Numbered from the stretch's first letter, positions 27,607-37,347 are shown. The stretch is DNA of 51,227 bases from an uncultured Pelagibacteraceae bacterium (GCA_902613545.1 CACMHW010000006.1:1-51227), one strand, 5' to 3'. Program-made: numbers and translations. The notes: a model not told the origin generated them from the letters alone.

Positions 27607-27651
27607 CCAGATTTTACAAATAAATAATAAAACAAATAATAGCAATTAATT

Positions 27652-27978
27652 ATGGCTTTTTACGAAAATACTATTGTGGCTAAACAAGATTTGGCTGAAA
27701 AAGAACTTAAATCAATTAAAGAAAAATATAACGAATTAATAAATAAGTCTTCGGGTAAAGTTATAAAAATTGAAGAATGGGGTTTATTAAATTTAGCAAA
27801 TAAAATTAAAAATTATAAAAAGGGATTTTATATTCATTATAAATTCGAAGGTAATAATGATACTCTAAATGAAATAGAAAAAAATGTAAAATTGGATGGT
27901 TCGATAATAAGATATTTAACTGTAAAATATAAAAAACTTGATACTAAAAATGAATTTTTTAAAAATAAATCAATATGA
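27652..27978 (+). CDS. rpsF: 30S ribosomal protein S6
   Basis: 108 residues with the S6 pattern: MAFYENTIVAKQDL at the start, then KIEEWGLLNLANKIKNYKKG and FIHYKFEGNN-like YIHYKFEGNN, ending IIRYLTVKYKKLD. S6 pairs with S18 on the platform of the small subunit, matching the next gene. It overlaps rpsR by 4 bases. No Shine-Dalgarno is visible in the 20 bases before the ATG. Confidence 0.95.
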   Translation: MAFYENTIVAKQDLAEKELKSIKEKYNELINKSSGKVIKIEEWGLLNLANKIKNYKKGFYIHYKFEGNNDTLNEIEKNVKLDGSIIRYLTVKYKKLDTKNEFFKNKSI

Positions 27979-28247
27979 AAAGAAAAAGTAAAAATTTTCA
28001 AAAAAGAAATAATAACTCACTTAATAAGCTAAGTCTTTTCCAAAAAAATGATGGAAAATTTTCAAAAAAATGCCCATTATCAAGTAAAAATGCTCCAGTT
28101 ATTGATTATAAAAATATAGGTCTTTTAAAAAAATATATTTCAGATAATGGGAAGATTATCTCCTCAAAAATTACATCTGTCTCTTTTAATAAACAGAAAA
28201 AACTAACAAGAGAAATAAAAAAAGCAAAAATTTTAGGTCTTATTTAA
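27975..28247 (+). CDS. rpsR: 30S ribosomal protein S18
   Basis: 90 residues. The core is KCPLSSKNAPVIDYKNIGLL, then FISENGKI-like YISDNGKIISSKIT and LTREIKKAKILGLI; a basic Lys/Asn-rich N-terminal extension of about 30 residues precedes it. It sits between rpsF and rplI, the standard order; rplI begins at the very next base after its stop. Confidence 0.93.
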   Translation: MKRKSKNFQKRNNNSLNKLSLFQKNDGKFSKKCPLSSKNAPVIDYKNIGLLKKYISDNGKIISSKITSVSFNKQKKLTREIKKAKILGLI

Positions 28248-28703
28248 ATGGAATTAATATTATTAGAAAATATTCTAAATTTAGGAAATATAGGAGACAA
28301 AGTTAAGGTTAAAAATGGTTATGGAAGAAATTATCTTCTTAAAAAAGGTAAAGCTTTAAGGTTTAATAAAGAAAACCAGGATTTTGTAAGTAAAAAAAAA
28401 GAAGAATTAAACAAAAAAAATGTCGAAATTAAAAATAAATTTAAAGAAATATCTAGCGCAGTGAACAAAAAAACATTTACATTTAATAAAGAGTCAAAAG
28501 AAAATGGGGAATTATACGGTTCAATAAAACCAAAAGAAATCAGCAATCTAATCAAAGAAAACCTTAACGTTGAAGTAAGCCCGTCTCAGATTATTCTTAA
28601 AAACAATCTTGATAAAATAGGGGTTTACAAAGTTGATATAAATTTTCATTCAGAAGTAAAGGCTCAAATCTCAATTAAAATAAATAAGATACAATCAAAA
28701 TAA
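28248..28703 (+). CDS. rplI: 50S ribosomal protein L9
   Basis: 151 residues. The N-terminal domain MELILLENILNLGNIGDKVK plus GYGRNYLLKKGKALRF is nearly canonical; a long Lys/Glu-rich central helix (about 40-80) joins it to the C-terminal domain containing ENGELYGSIKPKEIS. L9 extends from the L1 side of the large subunit and helps maintain the reading frame. It is directly downstream of rpsR and 77 bases before dnaB. Confidence 0.94.
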   Translation: MELILLENILNLGNIGDKVKVKNGYGRNYLLKKGKALRFNKENQDFVSKKKEELNKKNVEIKNKFKEISSAVNKKTFTFNKESKENGELYGSIKPKEISNLIKENLNVEVSPSQIILKNNLDKIGVYKVDINFHSEVKAQISIKINKIQSK

Positions 28704-28780
28704 CTTTTCCACAGTAGCCCTAAAATAGTGTGTAACTTTTCTCTTTATTGAAAAATTATTTACCATAATATTATTATTCA

Positions 28781-30208
28781 GTGGAAGAAATTAAATCTGT
28801 TCAAAATAATGTTAATAATAAGCAGCCTTGTAATATTGAGGCGGAGCAAGCCTTGTTAGGTTCAATTTTAGTGAATAATGACATTATAGATGAAATTTCC
28901 AACACAATAAAGTCATACATATTTTTTGACCCAGCTCATGTAAAAATTTACGACGTAATACTAAATTTAAATAATAAAGGTATGATAGCAAATCCTATAA
29001 CTTTAAAAAATTTTTTTGAAAAAGATAATATGCTTAATGAAGTGGGTGGTACAGAGTATTTAGTTAAGCTCACAAGATTTTCTGGCTCAACTAAACAAGC
29101 AGTTGATTATGCAAAAATTATTCATGAAATGTATTTAAGAAGACAATTAATTTTAATCTCCGATAATCTTTCTTCGGATACGTTGAATGCAAATTCGAAA
29201 GAACAAAACGCTGAAAGCATTATAGAAAGAACTGAAAAATCACTTTTTGATTTAGCAGAAAGGGGTAGTTTTTCTCAATCTTTTATTCAATTTAATAAAG
29301 CATTAGATCAAACAATACAAATGGCAACTTTAGCGATGCAAAATGATCAAGGTATAGTCGGAGTGCCGACTGGTTTAAGTGATTTAGACGAAAAACTTGG
29401 TGGTTTACATAAATCTGATTTGATTATTTTAGCCGGTAGACCTTCAATGGGTAAAACTGCTTTAGCAACTAATATAGCATATAATGCGGCACAAAATATT
29501 ATAAAGCGACAAGAAAAATCATCCATAGCTTTTTTTTCCTTAGAAATGTCATCAGAACAACTATCAACAAGAATATTATCTGAACAAGCTAGAATAAGAT
29601 CTGATGATATACGTCGAGGTAAAGTTACTGAAGAAGAAATAAATCGATATATAGAAACCTCAAGAAATATTTATAACTTACCATTATATATTGATGAAAC
29701 TCCAGCAATTACGATAGCAACTTTAAGTAATAGGGCACGAAGAATTAAAAGATTAAATGGACTTAGTTTAGTTGTCGTTGATTATATTCAGCTTATGAGA
29801 TCGAGCTCAAACAAAAATGATGGCAGAGTTCAAGAGATATCTGAAATTACGCAGGGATTAAAAGCTTTAGCCAAAGAATTATCTGTTCCTATATTGGCTT
29901 TATCTCAATTGTCTAGGGCCGTAGAACAAAGAGATGATAAACAGCCCCAATTAGCTGATCTAAGAGAGTCTGGATCAATTGAACAAGATGCGGATGTGGT
30001 TATGTTTGTTTACAGAGAAGCTTATTATCTAGAGAGGAAACAACCGAAACTTGGTTCAATTGAGCACGCTGAATGGCAATCTAAGATGAACGATGTAAAT
30101 GGTCTTGCTGATATAATATTAGGCAAACAAAGACATGGTCCAACAGGTACCATCAAAGTAGAGTTTGAGGGAATTTACACAAAATTTAAAGATTTAAGTA
30201 GAAATTAG
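28781..30208 (+). CDS. dnaB: Replicative DNA helicase DnaB
   Basis: 475-residue hexameric helicase of the replication fork. The start codon is GTG at 28781; an in-frame stop lies 15 bases upstream and no ATG comes before the homologous start. The N-terminal domain has NIEAEQALLGSILVNN (18-33). The RecA-like C-terminal domain has Walker A AGRPSMGKTALA (218-229), VVDYIQLM (Walker B) and ALSQLSRAVEQR. No intein interrupts it. Its location after rplI is the usual one. The rplI-dnaB spacer is 77 bases. Confidence 0.97.
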   Translation: MEEIKSVQNNVNNKQPCNIEAEQALLGSILVNNDIIDEISNTIKSYIFFDPAHVKIYDVILNLNNKGMIANPITLKNFFEKDNMLNEVGGTEYLVKLTRFSGSTKQAVDYAKIIHEMYLRRQLILISDNLSSDTLNANSKEQNAESIIERTEKSLFDLAERGSFSQSFIQFNKALDQTIQMATLAMQNDQGIVGVPTGLSDLDEKLGGLHKSDLIILAGRPSMGKTALATNIAYNAAQNIIKRQEKSSIAFFSLEMSSEQLSTRILSEQARIRSDDIRRGKVTEEEINRYIETSRNIYNLPLYIDETPAITIATLSNRARRIKRLNGLSLVVVDYIQLMRSSSNKNDGRVQEISEITQGLKALAKELSVPILALSQLSRAVEQRDDKQPQLADLRESGSIEQDADVVMFVYREAYYLERKQPKLGSIEHAEWQSKMNDVNGLADIILGKQRHGPTGTIKVEFEGIYTKFKDLSRN

Positions 30209-30261
30209 ACTTAATTTTCTCTTTAGTTATCAATAAATTAAGATATATCTGAATTATATAG

Positions 30262-32727
30262 ATGTGGTCTTATATTTATAAAAAATTAGTCATAGATTTT
30301 TCAAAATTAACTTTTCTACTGATCGCATTTACATTAGTTTTCTCAATTTATCATGCGAAAAATTTTAATTTAGATGCATCATCTGACGCTCTTCTTTTGG
30401 AGGGTGATGAGGATCTAAGATATTTGAGAGAAGTAAATGAGAGGTATGGATCTAAAGATTTTTTAGTCCTAACTTATACACCTATATCTAGTTTCACTGA
30501 GAATGAGACTATTCTAAATCTTCAACTATTAAAGTCTAAAATCGAAAAACTAGCCTGGGTAGATAGTGTTATTACGGTAATTGATGTTCCGTTGCTAAAG
30601 AGTACAGATGAGGGGTTAATGGATAGATTAAAAAACTACAAAACGCTGGCTTATCCTGAAATAGATAAAAAAAGAGGATTTGAAGAAATAATGAATAGTC
30701 CAATTTATCAAAATTATGTCATTAGCGAGGACGGTAAAACATCAGGGATTGTAGTATACCTTAAAAAAGATGAAAGATTAGCGGAGTACCTAAAAGTAAA
30801 AGATAAATATTTCAATCAATCTAATGAAACAGGTTTAACTAAAGAGGAAAAAAGTAATTACAAAAATTTTTTAAAAGAATACGAGCAATATAAAAATCTT
30901 TATAACAAAAGGAACAAGCAAAACATTGCAGAAATAAGAGATGTTATAAACAAATATGGTGAAAATGCAAAAATTCACTTAGGTGGCATTCCAATGATTG
31001 CTGATGATATGATGAGTTTTATCAAAAGTGATATTATAGTTTTTGGTATTGGTGTTTTCATTTTTATAATTTTTACTCTTTGGTTCATTTTCAGAAACAT
31101 AAAATGGGTATTAATGCCATTATTAGGTTGTGCAACTTCAGTTATAATAATGATTGGTTTGTTAGGTTTAATAGGATGGAAAGTTACAGTAATATCCTCA
31201 AACTTTATTGCTTTGATGCTTATTTTAAACATGGCAATGAACATTCACGTTACAGTAAGGTTTCTGCAGCTTAAAAAAGAAGAGCCACAATTTTCAAAAG
31301 AAAAAACTGTATTAGAAGCGAGTAAAAAGATGATGCTTCCGATTCTTTATACTGTTTTAACAACTATATGTGCTTTTCTCTCATTAATTTTTAGTGATAT
31401 TAAGCCTATAATTGATTTCGGATGGATGATGACTCTGGGGCTGATTGTTTCAATAGTTGTTACATTCCTGCTTTTGCCAACTTTACTAAACCTTTTCTCC
31501 AAAGATAACGAAATTAATGTTAGAGATACTGAAAAATCTATAATTACATCTTTTCTTGGGTCAATAGCAAAAAAAAGAACCATATTAGTTTTTAGCTCAA
31601 CATTTTTAATTTTAATAGTAAGTATTTTGGGAATCTCAAAACTTGAAGTGGAAAATAGTTTTATAAATTATTTCGATAAAGAAACTGAAATTTACAAAGG
31701 GATGAAGAAAATTGATGATGATCTTGGAGGGACTACACCCCTAAATATAATTTTAAAATTTCCAGTGATAGAAAAGGATAAAACTGATGATGAATTTTCT
31801 GAATGGGATGAAGACTCTGTTAATAAAAATGAGGAAAAATCAAAATATTGGTTCACCAGAGATAAAATGGATAAAATTCTTAAGGTTCATGATTATTTAG
31901 AGTCCTTGCCTGAAATAGGAAAAGTCTTGTCGTTTGGATCGATATTGAGAGTGGCGGAAGATTTGAATAAAAAAGAACTCCAAAGTTTAGAAATTGCAGT
32001 TCTTTACAGTAAAATTCCAGTTGAAATCAAAAAAGAGATTGTTTCACCTTATATATCTGTAGAAAAAGATGAAGCGAGAATCTCTGTAAGAATAAAAGAC
32101 TCTCAAGATAAATTGAGGAGAAATGATTTAATAGAAAAAATTCAAAACGACTTAAATATGAAACTTGGGTTAAGTAAAGATGAATACAAGTTAGCAGGAG
32201 TTTTGATTTTATTTAATAATCTTTTACAAAGTTTATTCAAATCTCAAATCCTTACACTTGGTATAGTTATGCTTGGGATTTTTGCAATGTTTTTTATATT
32301 ATTTAGAAACTTGTCTTTATCTATAATTGGTGTAGTGCCAAACTTTATAGCTGCCTTTTTTATTCTTGGTGTAATAGGATTGATGGAAGTTCCTTTAGAT
32401 ATGATGACTATCACGATTGCTGCCATTACTATTGGAATAGCTGTAGATAATAGCATACATTATATTTATAGATTTAAGGAGGAATTCAAAAAAATTAATG
32501 ATTATAATAAAACATTGGACAGATGTCATAGCACTGTTGGAATTGCTATTTTGAATACATCTATAACTATCGTTTTTGGATTTTCAATTTTAGTTTTATC
32601 AAACTTTATCCCTACAATATATTTTGGATTTTTTACCGGACTCGCAATGCTGTTGGCCATGATTTCAGCGCTTACTTTGTTGCCAAAATTAATTCTAATT
32701 TATAAACCTTTTGATAAAAACGTTTAA
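30262..32727 (+). CDS. RND-superfamily (MMPL/SSD type) membrane protein
   Basis: 821 residues with the doubled RND plan. One helix near 15-33, a large periplasmic loop to about 250 and five helices to about 420 form the first half; the second half repeats this with a helix near 445, a loop to about 650 and five C-terminal helices. It belongs to the COG1033-like group of predicted exporters, related to HpnN and the MmpL proteins, rather than to HAE1 drug pumps, which are longer. ITIAAITIGIAVDNSIHYIY carries the Asp expected for proton coupling. The substrate is unknown, perhaps a lipid. It lies between dnaB and cvpA; no membrane-fusion partner is adjacent. Confidence 0.85.
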   Translation: MWSYIYKKLVIDFSKLTFLLIAFTLVFSIYHAKNFNLDASSDALLLEGDEDLRYLREVNERYGSKDFLVLTYTPISSFTENETILNLQLLKSKIEKLAWVDSVITVIDVPLLKSTDEGLMDRLKNYKTLAYPEIDKKRGFEEIMNSPIYQNYVISEDGKTSGIVVYLKKDERLAEYLKVKDKYFNQSNETGLTKEEKSNYKNFLKEYEQYKNLYNKRNKQNIAEIRDVINKYGENAKIHLGGIPMIADDMMSFIKSDIIVFGIGVFIFIIFTLWFIFRNIKWVLMPLLGCATSVIIMIGLLGLIGWKVTVISSNFIALMLILNMAMNIHVTVRFLQLKKEEPQFSKEKTVLEASKKMMLPILYTVLTTICAFLSLIFSDIKPIIDFGWMMTLGLIVSIVVTFLLLPTLLNLFSKDNEINVRDTEKSIITSFLGSIAKKRTILVFSSTFLILIVSILGISKLEVENSFINYFDKETEIYKGMKKIDDDLGGTTPLNIILKFPVIEKDKTDDEFSEWDEDSVNKNEEKSKYWFTRDKMDKILKVHDYLESLPEIGKVLSFGSILRVAEDLNKKELQSLEIAVLYSKIPVEIKKEIVSPYISVEKDEARISVRIKDSQDKLRRNDLIEKIQNDLNMKLGLSKDEYKLAGVLILFNNLLQSLFKSQILTLGIVMLGIFAMFFILFRNLSLSIIGVVPNFIAAFFILGVIGLMEVPLDMMTITIAAITIGIAVDNSIHYIYRFKEEFKKINDYNKTLDRCHSTVGIAILNTSITIVFGFSILVLSNFIPTIYFGFFTGLAMLLAMISALTLLPKLILIYKPFDKNV

Positions 32728-32735
32728 AAATTAAT

Positions 32736-33281
32736 ATGGTAGATAACTCTATAGAACTTATTAAAAATATTAATTTTTTTGACTTCTTTATTGCTTTAAT
32801 TTTCATCTATTCAATAATTCAATGTTTTTTAAAAGGTTTTTCTTTGAGCCTTATCTCATTTATGAAATGGATAATTGCAACAATTGTTACGATTATTTTA
32901 GTTCCAAAACTTCAACCTGTGTTGAGTGATTATATCGAGTCAGAATTTATTAACAATGTAGGTCTTGGAGTTGGAATATTTATTTTAACTCTTTTTTTAA
33001 CAATAGTTATCGGAAAATCTATTGGTAGAGCTGTTACATGGACCGGTGTTGGATCTATAGATAAAACTTTCGGCATATTATTTGGTTTTTTTAAAGGGTA
33101 CGTGATATCAGTGTGTATATTTTCAATATTAAATTGGTTTTATCCTTACAATAATTGGGGTATATCAGCTGAAGATGCAATTTCATTTAATTTAATACAG
33201 AAAGGTAGTCAGATATTGGTTAAAGAGTTTCCTTCAGGAAAAGATTTAAAAGATACAAAAGAAAAAATTGAAAAATTCTAA
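32736..33281 (+). CDS. cvpA: CvpA family membrane protein
   Basis: 181 residues with four predicted membrane helices (about 15-32, 40-58, 72-92 and 112-132). CvpA is required for colicin V production in E. coli; its physiological role is unsettled but linked to envelope homeostasis. The loop GRAVTWTGVGSIDKTFGILF matches the family's conserved region before the last helix. The purF start lies inside its 3' end (14-base overlap), the widespread cvpA-purF pairing. Confidence 0.9.
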   Translation: MVDNSIELIKNINFFDFFIALIFIYSIIQCFLKGFSLSLISFMKWIIATIVTIILVPKLQPVLSDYIESEFINNVGLGVGIFILTLFLTIVIGKSIGRAVTWTGVGSIDKTFGILFGFFKGYVISVCIFSILNWFYPYNNWGISAEDAISFNLIQKGSQILVKEFPSGKDLKDTKEKIEKF

Positions 33282-34719
33282 AATAGATAAATTAAGAGAA
33301 GAGTGTGGTATTTTTGGAATATCTAATCATACGGACTCAGCAGCATTGGTGGCTTTAGGCTTGCATGCACTGCAACACAGAGGTCAAGAAGGATGTGGAA
33401 TAGTCTCATTCGATGGAAAAAACTATCACTCTGAAAAAAGACAAGGTTTAGTTGGTGATCATTTTACAGATCCTGAAATTCTTAAAAAATTACCTGGAAC
33501 ATTTGCTATTGGTCACAATAGATACTCCACTACAGGAGAAACATCTTTGAGAAATATACAACCTTTTTTCGCCGATTTACATATGGGTGGGTTGAGCGTG
33601 GCTCATAACGGAAACTTAACTAATGCTCTACAGCTTAGAGAAGCTCTTGTGAAGGATGGGGCAATTTTTAGAACTACTAGCGATACAGAAACGATCGTAC
33701 AATTAATAGCAAAATCAAAAAGAGAAAAGTTTTTGGATAAATTAGTGGATGCATTGTTTCAAATTCAAGGTGGCTATTCACTTTTATTAATGACTAATAA
33801 AAAATTAGTAGGGGTAAGAGATCCTTACGGTATAAGACCATTAGTAATTGGGAAGTTAAATAATTCATTTATTTTTGCTTCAGAAACATGTGCTCTTGAT
33901 ATTGTTGGAGCTACATTTATTCGAGAAGTAGACAATGGAGAAATTGTAGTAATTGAAAATAATAAGTTACAAAGTATAAAACCCTTTCCAAGGCAAAAAC
34001 CAAGACCTTGTGTGTTTGAATATATATATTTCGCTAGACCAGACAGTCTTATTAATGGAAGATGCGCTTATGAGTATAGAAAAAATCTTGGAATTGAATT
34101 AGCTAGAGAAGCAGATTTAAAAGCTGATTTAGTAGTACCAGTTCCAGACTCAGGCGTTCCCGCATCTCTAGGTTATGCAAAAGAATCGGGAAAACAATTT
34201 GAATTAGGATTAATTAGAAATCACTATGTTGGTAGAACTTTTATTGAACCAACACAAAACATCAGAAGTTTAGGTGTTAAATTAAAGCTAAGCTCAACAA
34301 AAACTATAGTAAAAAATAAATCTATTATTTTAATAGATGACTCATTAGTGAGAGGCACAACTTGTCATAAAATTGTTAAAATGCTTTATGAAGCTGGGGC
34401 AAAAGAAATACACGTACGAATTGCCTGCCCAGAAATTAAATTCCCAGATTTTTATGGAGTTGATATGCCAACAAAAAAAGAATTGCTTGCTCATGAAAAA
34501 AATTTAGATGAAATGTGTAATTATATAAAAGCTAAAAGTTTAAAATTTTTAAGTATCAATGGTCTTTATAAGGCTTTAACTGGCAGCTCAAGAAATTCTA
34601 ATTACCCTCAATTTAGCGATCATTATTTTACAGGAGACTACCCAATCAAACCATATGATAATTTACATGGATACAAAGTAAAACAATTGTCTTTACTAAG
34701 CGGCAAATCTAACAATTAA
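33268..34719 (+). CDS. purF: Amidophosphoribosyltransferase
   Basis: First committed step of purine synthesis: PRPP plus glutamine to phosphoribosylamine. 483 residues. The start is a TTG at 33268; an in-frame stop lies 21 bases upstream and no ATG precedes the nucleophile. The glutaminase nucleophile is Cys13 in REECGIFGIS, so a 12-residue leader must be removed. HALQHRGQEGCGIV and the PRPP motif IILIDDSLVRGTT are intact. Cysteines that hold an Fe-S cluster in the Bacillus enzyme are replaced (PDFYG and FSDHYFTGDYP), so this is the cluster-free form. It shares a TTAA stop with bamB. Confidence 0.95.
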   Translation: MKNSKIDKLREECGIFGISNHTDSAALVALGLHALQHRGQEGCGIVSFDGKNYHSEKRQGLVGDHFTDPEILKKLPGTFAIGHNRYSTTGETSLRNIQPFFADLHMGGLSVAHNGNLTNALQLREALVKDGAIFRTTSDTETIVQLIAKSKREKFLDKLVDALFQIQGGYSLLLMTNKKLVGVRDPYGIRPLVIGKLNNSFIFASETCALDIVGATFIREVDNGEIVVIENNKLQSIKPFPRQKPRPCVFEYIYFARPDSLINGRCAYEYRKNLGIELAREADLKADLVVPVPDSGVPASLGYAKESGKQFELGLIRNHYVGRTFIEPTQNIRSLGVKLKLSSTKTIVKNKSIILIDDSLVRGTTCHKIVKMLYEAGAKEIHVRIACPEIKFPDFYGVDMPTKKELLAHEKNLDEMCNYIKAKSLKFLSINGLYKALTGSSRNSNYPQFSDHYFTGDYPIKPYDNLHGYKVKQLSLLSGKSNN

Positions 34720-36041
34720 TTTACAATTGTAAGTTTGTTTTTTTTATCTAAAAAAAGGATTTTATTTTCAATCAAAATTGGAAAGGTGTTTATTTTTGAT
34801 GGTAGTTTGTTTACTTTCTCAAGATTGCCTTTAATATTAAAAACTAGAATATGTGAATTTTGCAAAAATAAGAATAATTTATCCTCAATCATCATTATAT
34901 TTTTTAAATCCGCATTTTTTCTTTTTATTTTGAGAAAATCTGCAATTTTTTTATTAATGTCATAAGAATAAATAATTTCATCTTTATTTAAATCTAAGGA
35001 GATTAGAAAATTTTTTTTACTTACTAAAAAAAGGATATCATTAATTATTAAAGGATTGATATTTATCGGAAAATTTCTTTTGATTAAAATAGATCCTGAG
35101 TTGCTATCAATTACGTATAGGAATTGATTAGAGGATGCAATTATTTTACCCCCATAGTTTATAATCTGGCTACCATAAAATATATTATTTGGGTTAACAT
35201 CTAATGATTGATTTAAATTGATAAACCAATTAACCCGCTTAGATTTTATATTTACCGAATATAATGAACCATAAGTATTCAAAAAAAATATATTTTTTTC
35301 ATCTAAAGACAAGCTGTTAATGAAATTATTTTTTACGATAGTTTCTTCAGTTGGAATTTTTTTCAAAATTTCGCCATTGAATTTATCAAAAAAAAATAAA
35401 TTATTATTTTGATTTGCTGCAAAAATTATATTTTTGTATATTTTTAAATTCGACCTAAAGGGTATATTATAGTTTTTTGCCCATAATAATTTTCCATTAA
35501 AATAGTCATATGCATAAAGATATCCAAAATTATCAGATACATAGATAATATTATTTTCAACAATCAAATTTAGTTTTTTTTTCATTTTTTTATATCTTTT
35601 TTTATAAAAATTAAATTTTGTTAAAACTTTATTATTCGATACAGAAAAAATATTTATATTTCCTTTTATGTCGCTATTTATAATATTTTCATCCGCATAA
35701 AATATATGCTCACTGACTTCATGCTTGGAAATCTTTTTACTTTTGAAATAAAGTTTATTTAAGTTGTTATATTCAAAATTATTTAAATTATTATTTTGAT
35801 TTAAATATATTTGTTTCCATGAATTAAGAGTAATTTTTTTTATAGATTTAAATTTGTAATCTTTTTTTATTTGAATAATTTCATTAAATGGGTCTATTGA
35901 AGTTGATATGTTTTTAAACTGACTTAAGCTATCTTTTTGATTTTTATCAACATTGTTTTCATTTTTCCAAATTCCTGATTTATTATCAAAAGAACAATTA
36001 TTTAGTAATATGAAAATTAAATATAGGAAAAGAAATTTCAT
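34716..36041 (-). CDS. bamB: BamB-like outer-membrane assembly lipoprotein
   Basis: 441-residue PQQ-like eight-bladed beta-propeller. Blade signatures recur through it: NIIYVSDNFGYLYAYDYFNG with KLLWAKN, LFFFDKFNGEILKKI, LYSVNIKSKRVNWF and FLYVIDSNSGSILIKRNF. The N-terminal signal sequence ends in LLNNC (Cys16), a weak lipobox because Asn replaces the usual small residue before Cys. BamB helps the BAM complex fold outer-membrane barrels. Its position after panB and a TPR gene is the alphaproteobacterial order. The der gene that normally follows is not here; purF converges instead. Confidence 0.82.
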   Translation of the reverse strand: MKFLFLYLIFILLNNCSFDNKSGIWKNENNVDKNQKDSLSQFKNISTSIDPFNEIIQIKKDYKFKSIKKITLNSWKQIYLNQNNNLNNFEYNNLNKLYFKSKKISKHEVSEHIFYADENIINSDIKGNINIFSVSNNKVLTKFNFYKKRYKKMKKKLNLIVENNIIYVSDNFGYLYAYDYFNGKLLWAKNYNIPFRSNLKIYKNIIFAANQNNNLFFFDKFNGEILKKIPTEETIVKNNFINSLSLDEKNIFFLNTYGSLYSVNIKSKRVNWFINLNQSLDVNPNNIFYGSQIINYGGKIIASSNQFLYVIDSNSGSILIKRNFPININPLIINDILFLVSKKNFLISLDLNKDEIIYSYDINKKIADFLKIKRKNADLKNIMMIEDKLFLFLQNSHILVFNIKGNLEKVNKLPSKINTFPILIENKILFLDKKNKLTIVN

Positions 36042-36050
36042 TTAGGAATA

Positions 36051-36560
36051 TTATTTTGAAAGTATTTCTTCAGCTAAAAATTTAAGACCTGATTTTGAGT
36101 CTGCTATTTCTTGTAATAGTTTGTTGCCCTCCTCAATTTCTAAATTATTTATAAGGAAGAGTGCTTTTTTAAATTTTATTAAATCGCTTTGATCTTGGTT
36201 TTCTATTTTTTTTTCTATTTTTTTAAAAAGTTGTAAAATTTTTTGTTTATCAGTTAAAAGTTTTTTTTCTAAAATTGTATTTAAAGATAAAATTGAGTAA
36301 AATTTGTTCTTACTTTCTATTATTTCTTCAAAAATCATTGTAGCATCGGTATTTTCATTATTAGCTAAAAAAATTCCTGCTTGAATATATTTTTCTGCAA
36401 TAGAACTATTCTTTTTTTTAACATTTATTTGAACCAGTAAAAGAGCAAAAATAGCTATGATCAGTAAAGATATTAAGATAAAAAATTTAATTTTATTTTT
36501 ATCAAAAAAGTATATTAATCTACTTTTTAACTCTTGTTTTTTTTCAATATTCTCTTCCAT
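36051..36560 (-). CDS. YfgM-like tetratricopeptide membrane protein
   Basis: 169 residues: a cytoplasmic Lys/Glu-rich N-terminus, one membrane helix (about 27-45) and a helical periplasmic domain with degenerate TPR-like repeats (AEKYIQAGIFLANNENTDAT, then IKFKKALFLINNLEIEEGNK). This matches the YfgM/TPR_21 group that attaches to SecYEG and passes clients to periplasmic chaperones. Sequence conservation is low; the call leans on architecture and the bamB neighbourhood. The start overlaps panB by 17 bases. Confidence 0.72.
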   Translation of the reverse strand: MEENIEKKQELKSRLIYFFDKNKIKFFILISLLIIAIFALLLVQINVKKKNSSIAEKYIQAGIFLANNENTDATMIFEEIIESKNKFYSILSLNTILEKKLLTDKQKILQLFKKIEKKIENQDQSDLIKFKKALFLINNLEIEEGNKLLQEIADSKSGLKFLAEEILSK

Positions 36561-37332
36561 TTAAAAAATTTTTTGTAGTGGGAAATTTTTTCAATTTAAC
36601 ATCTCTAGTATATTTTTTAACAGCTTTTTCAATTACTCTATTAAGTAATGCATATTTTTTAACAAATTTAGGGTAAAAACCGCTCATTCCAAGCATATCA
36701 TCTGTCACAAGTATTTGGCCATCGCAATTAGAAGATGATCCAATTCCTATTGTAGGTATTTTAAGATTCTTTGTAATCAGCTTTGATGCTTTAGGTGTTA
36801 AACACTCAAGCACTATAGAAAAGGCTCCAGCTTTTTGTATAGTTAGTGCTTCTTTTAAAAGTTTATTAATTCCATTCATTGAGTCTCCTTGTATTTTAAA
36901 TTTTTTTTGAAATTGTGGTGTGAAACCAATGTGTCCCATTACTGGTATTTTTGCTTTGACTAACTCGTAAATAATACTAAAATTTTTGTTATTACTTTCT
37001 AACTTGACAGCATCACATTTAGTTAAGTTTATTATTATTTTTGCATTTTTAACAGCCAGTTTTTTATTGGCATAAGATCCCTTAGGCATATCAACAACTA
37101 ATAAAGATTTTTTTATACCTCTTTTAACACTTAAAGCATGTTGAATAATATTTTGTAAGCTAATTTTATGGGTATCTTTATGTCCATATAGAACGTTTGC
37201 CATTGAGTCTCCCACTAAAACTATGTCACAATATTTATCAAGTATCTTCGCTATATTTTTTGAATAAGCTGTTAAGCTTACAATTTTTGATTTTCCTTTT
37301 TTATTTAAAATTTTTTTTATTTTTTTTTTCAT
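36544..37332 (-). CDS. panB: 3-methyl-2-oxobutanoate hydroxymethyltransferase
   Basis: First step of pantothenate synthesis, adding a hydroxymethyl group from methylene-THF to ketoisovalerate. 262 residues. SLTAYSKNIAKILDKYCDIV with VGDSMANVLYGHKDT is the metal/substrate site; VVDMPKGSY, VMGHIGFTPQ and the active-site Glu in IVLECLTPKA are present, followed by TIGIGSSSNCDGQILV. panC is not in the window. It lies 15 bases after guaA. Confidence 0.95.
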   Translation of the reverse strand: MKKKIKKILNKKGKSKIVSLTAYSKNIAKILDKYCDIVLVGDSMANVLYGHKDTHKISLQNIIQHALSVKRGIKKSLLVVDMPKGSYANKKLAVKNAKIIINLTKCDAVKLESNNKNFSIIYELVKAKIPVMGHIGFTPQFQKKFKIQGDSMNGINKLLKEALTIQKAGAFSIVLECLTPKASKLITKNLKIPTIGIGSSSNCDGQILVTDDMLGMSGFYPKFVKKYALLNRVIEKAVKKYTRDVKLKKFPTTKNFLNGREY

Positions 37333-37347
37333 TTTCTTTATAAAATC

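Noticed and set aside
28705-28713. TTTTCCACA just upstream of dnaB, one mismatch from the DnaA box TTATCCACA
   Set aside because: A single 8/9 match; the same string also occurs inside aspS. No cluster of boxes or AT-rich unwinding element, so no origin is called.
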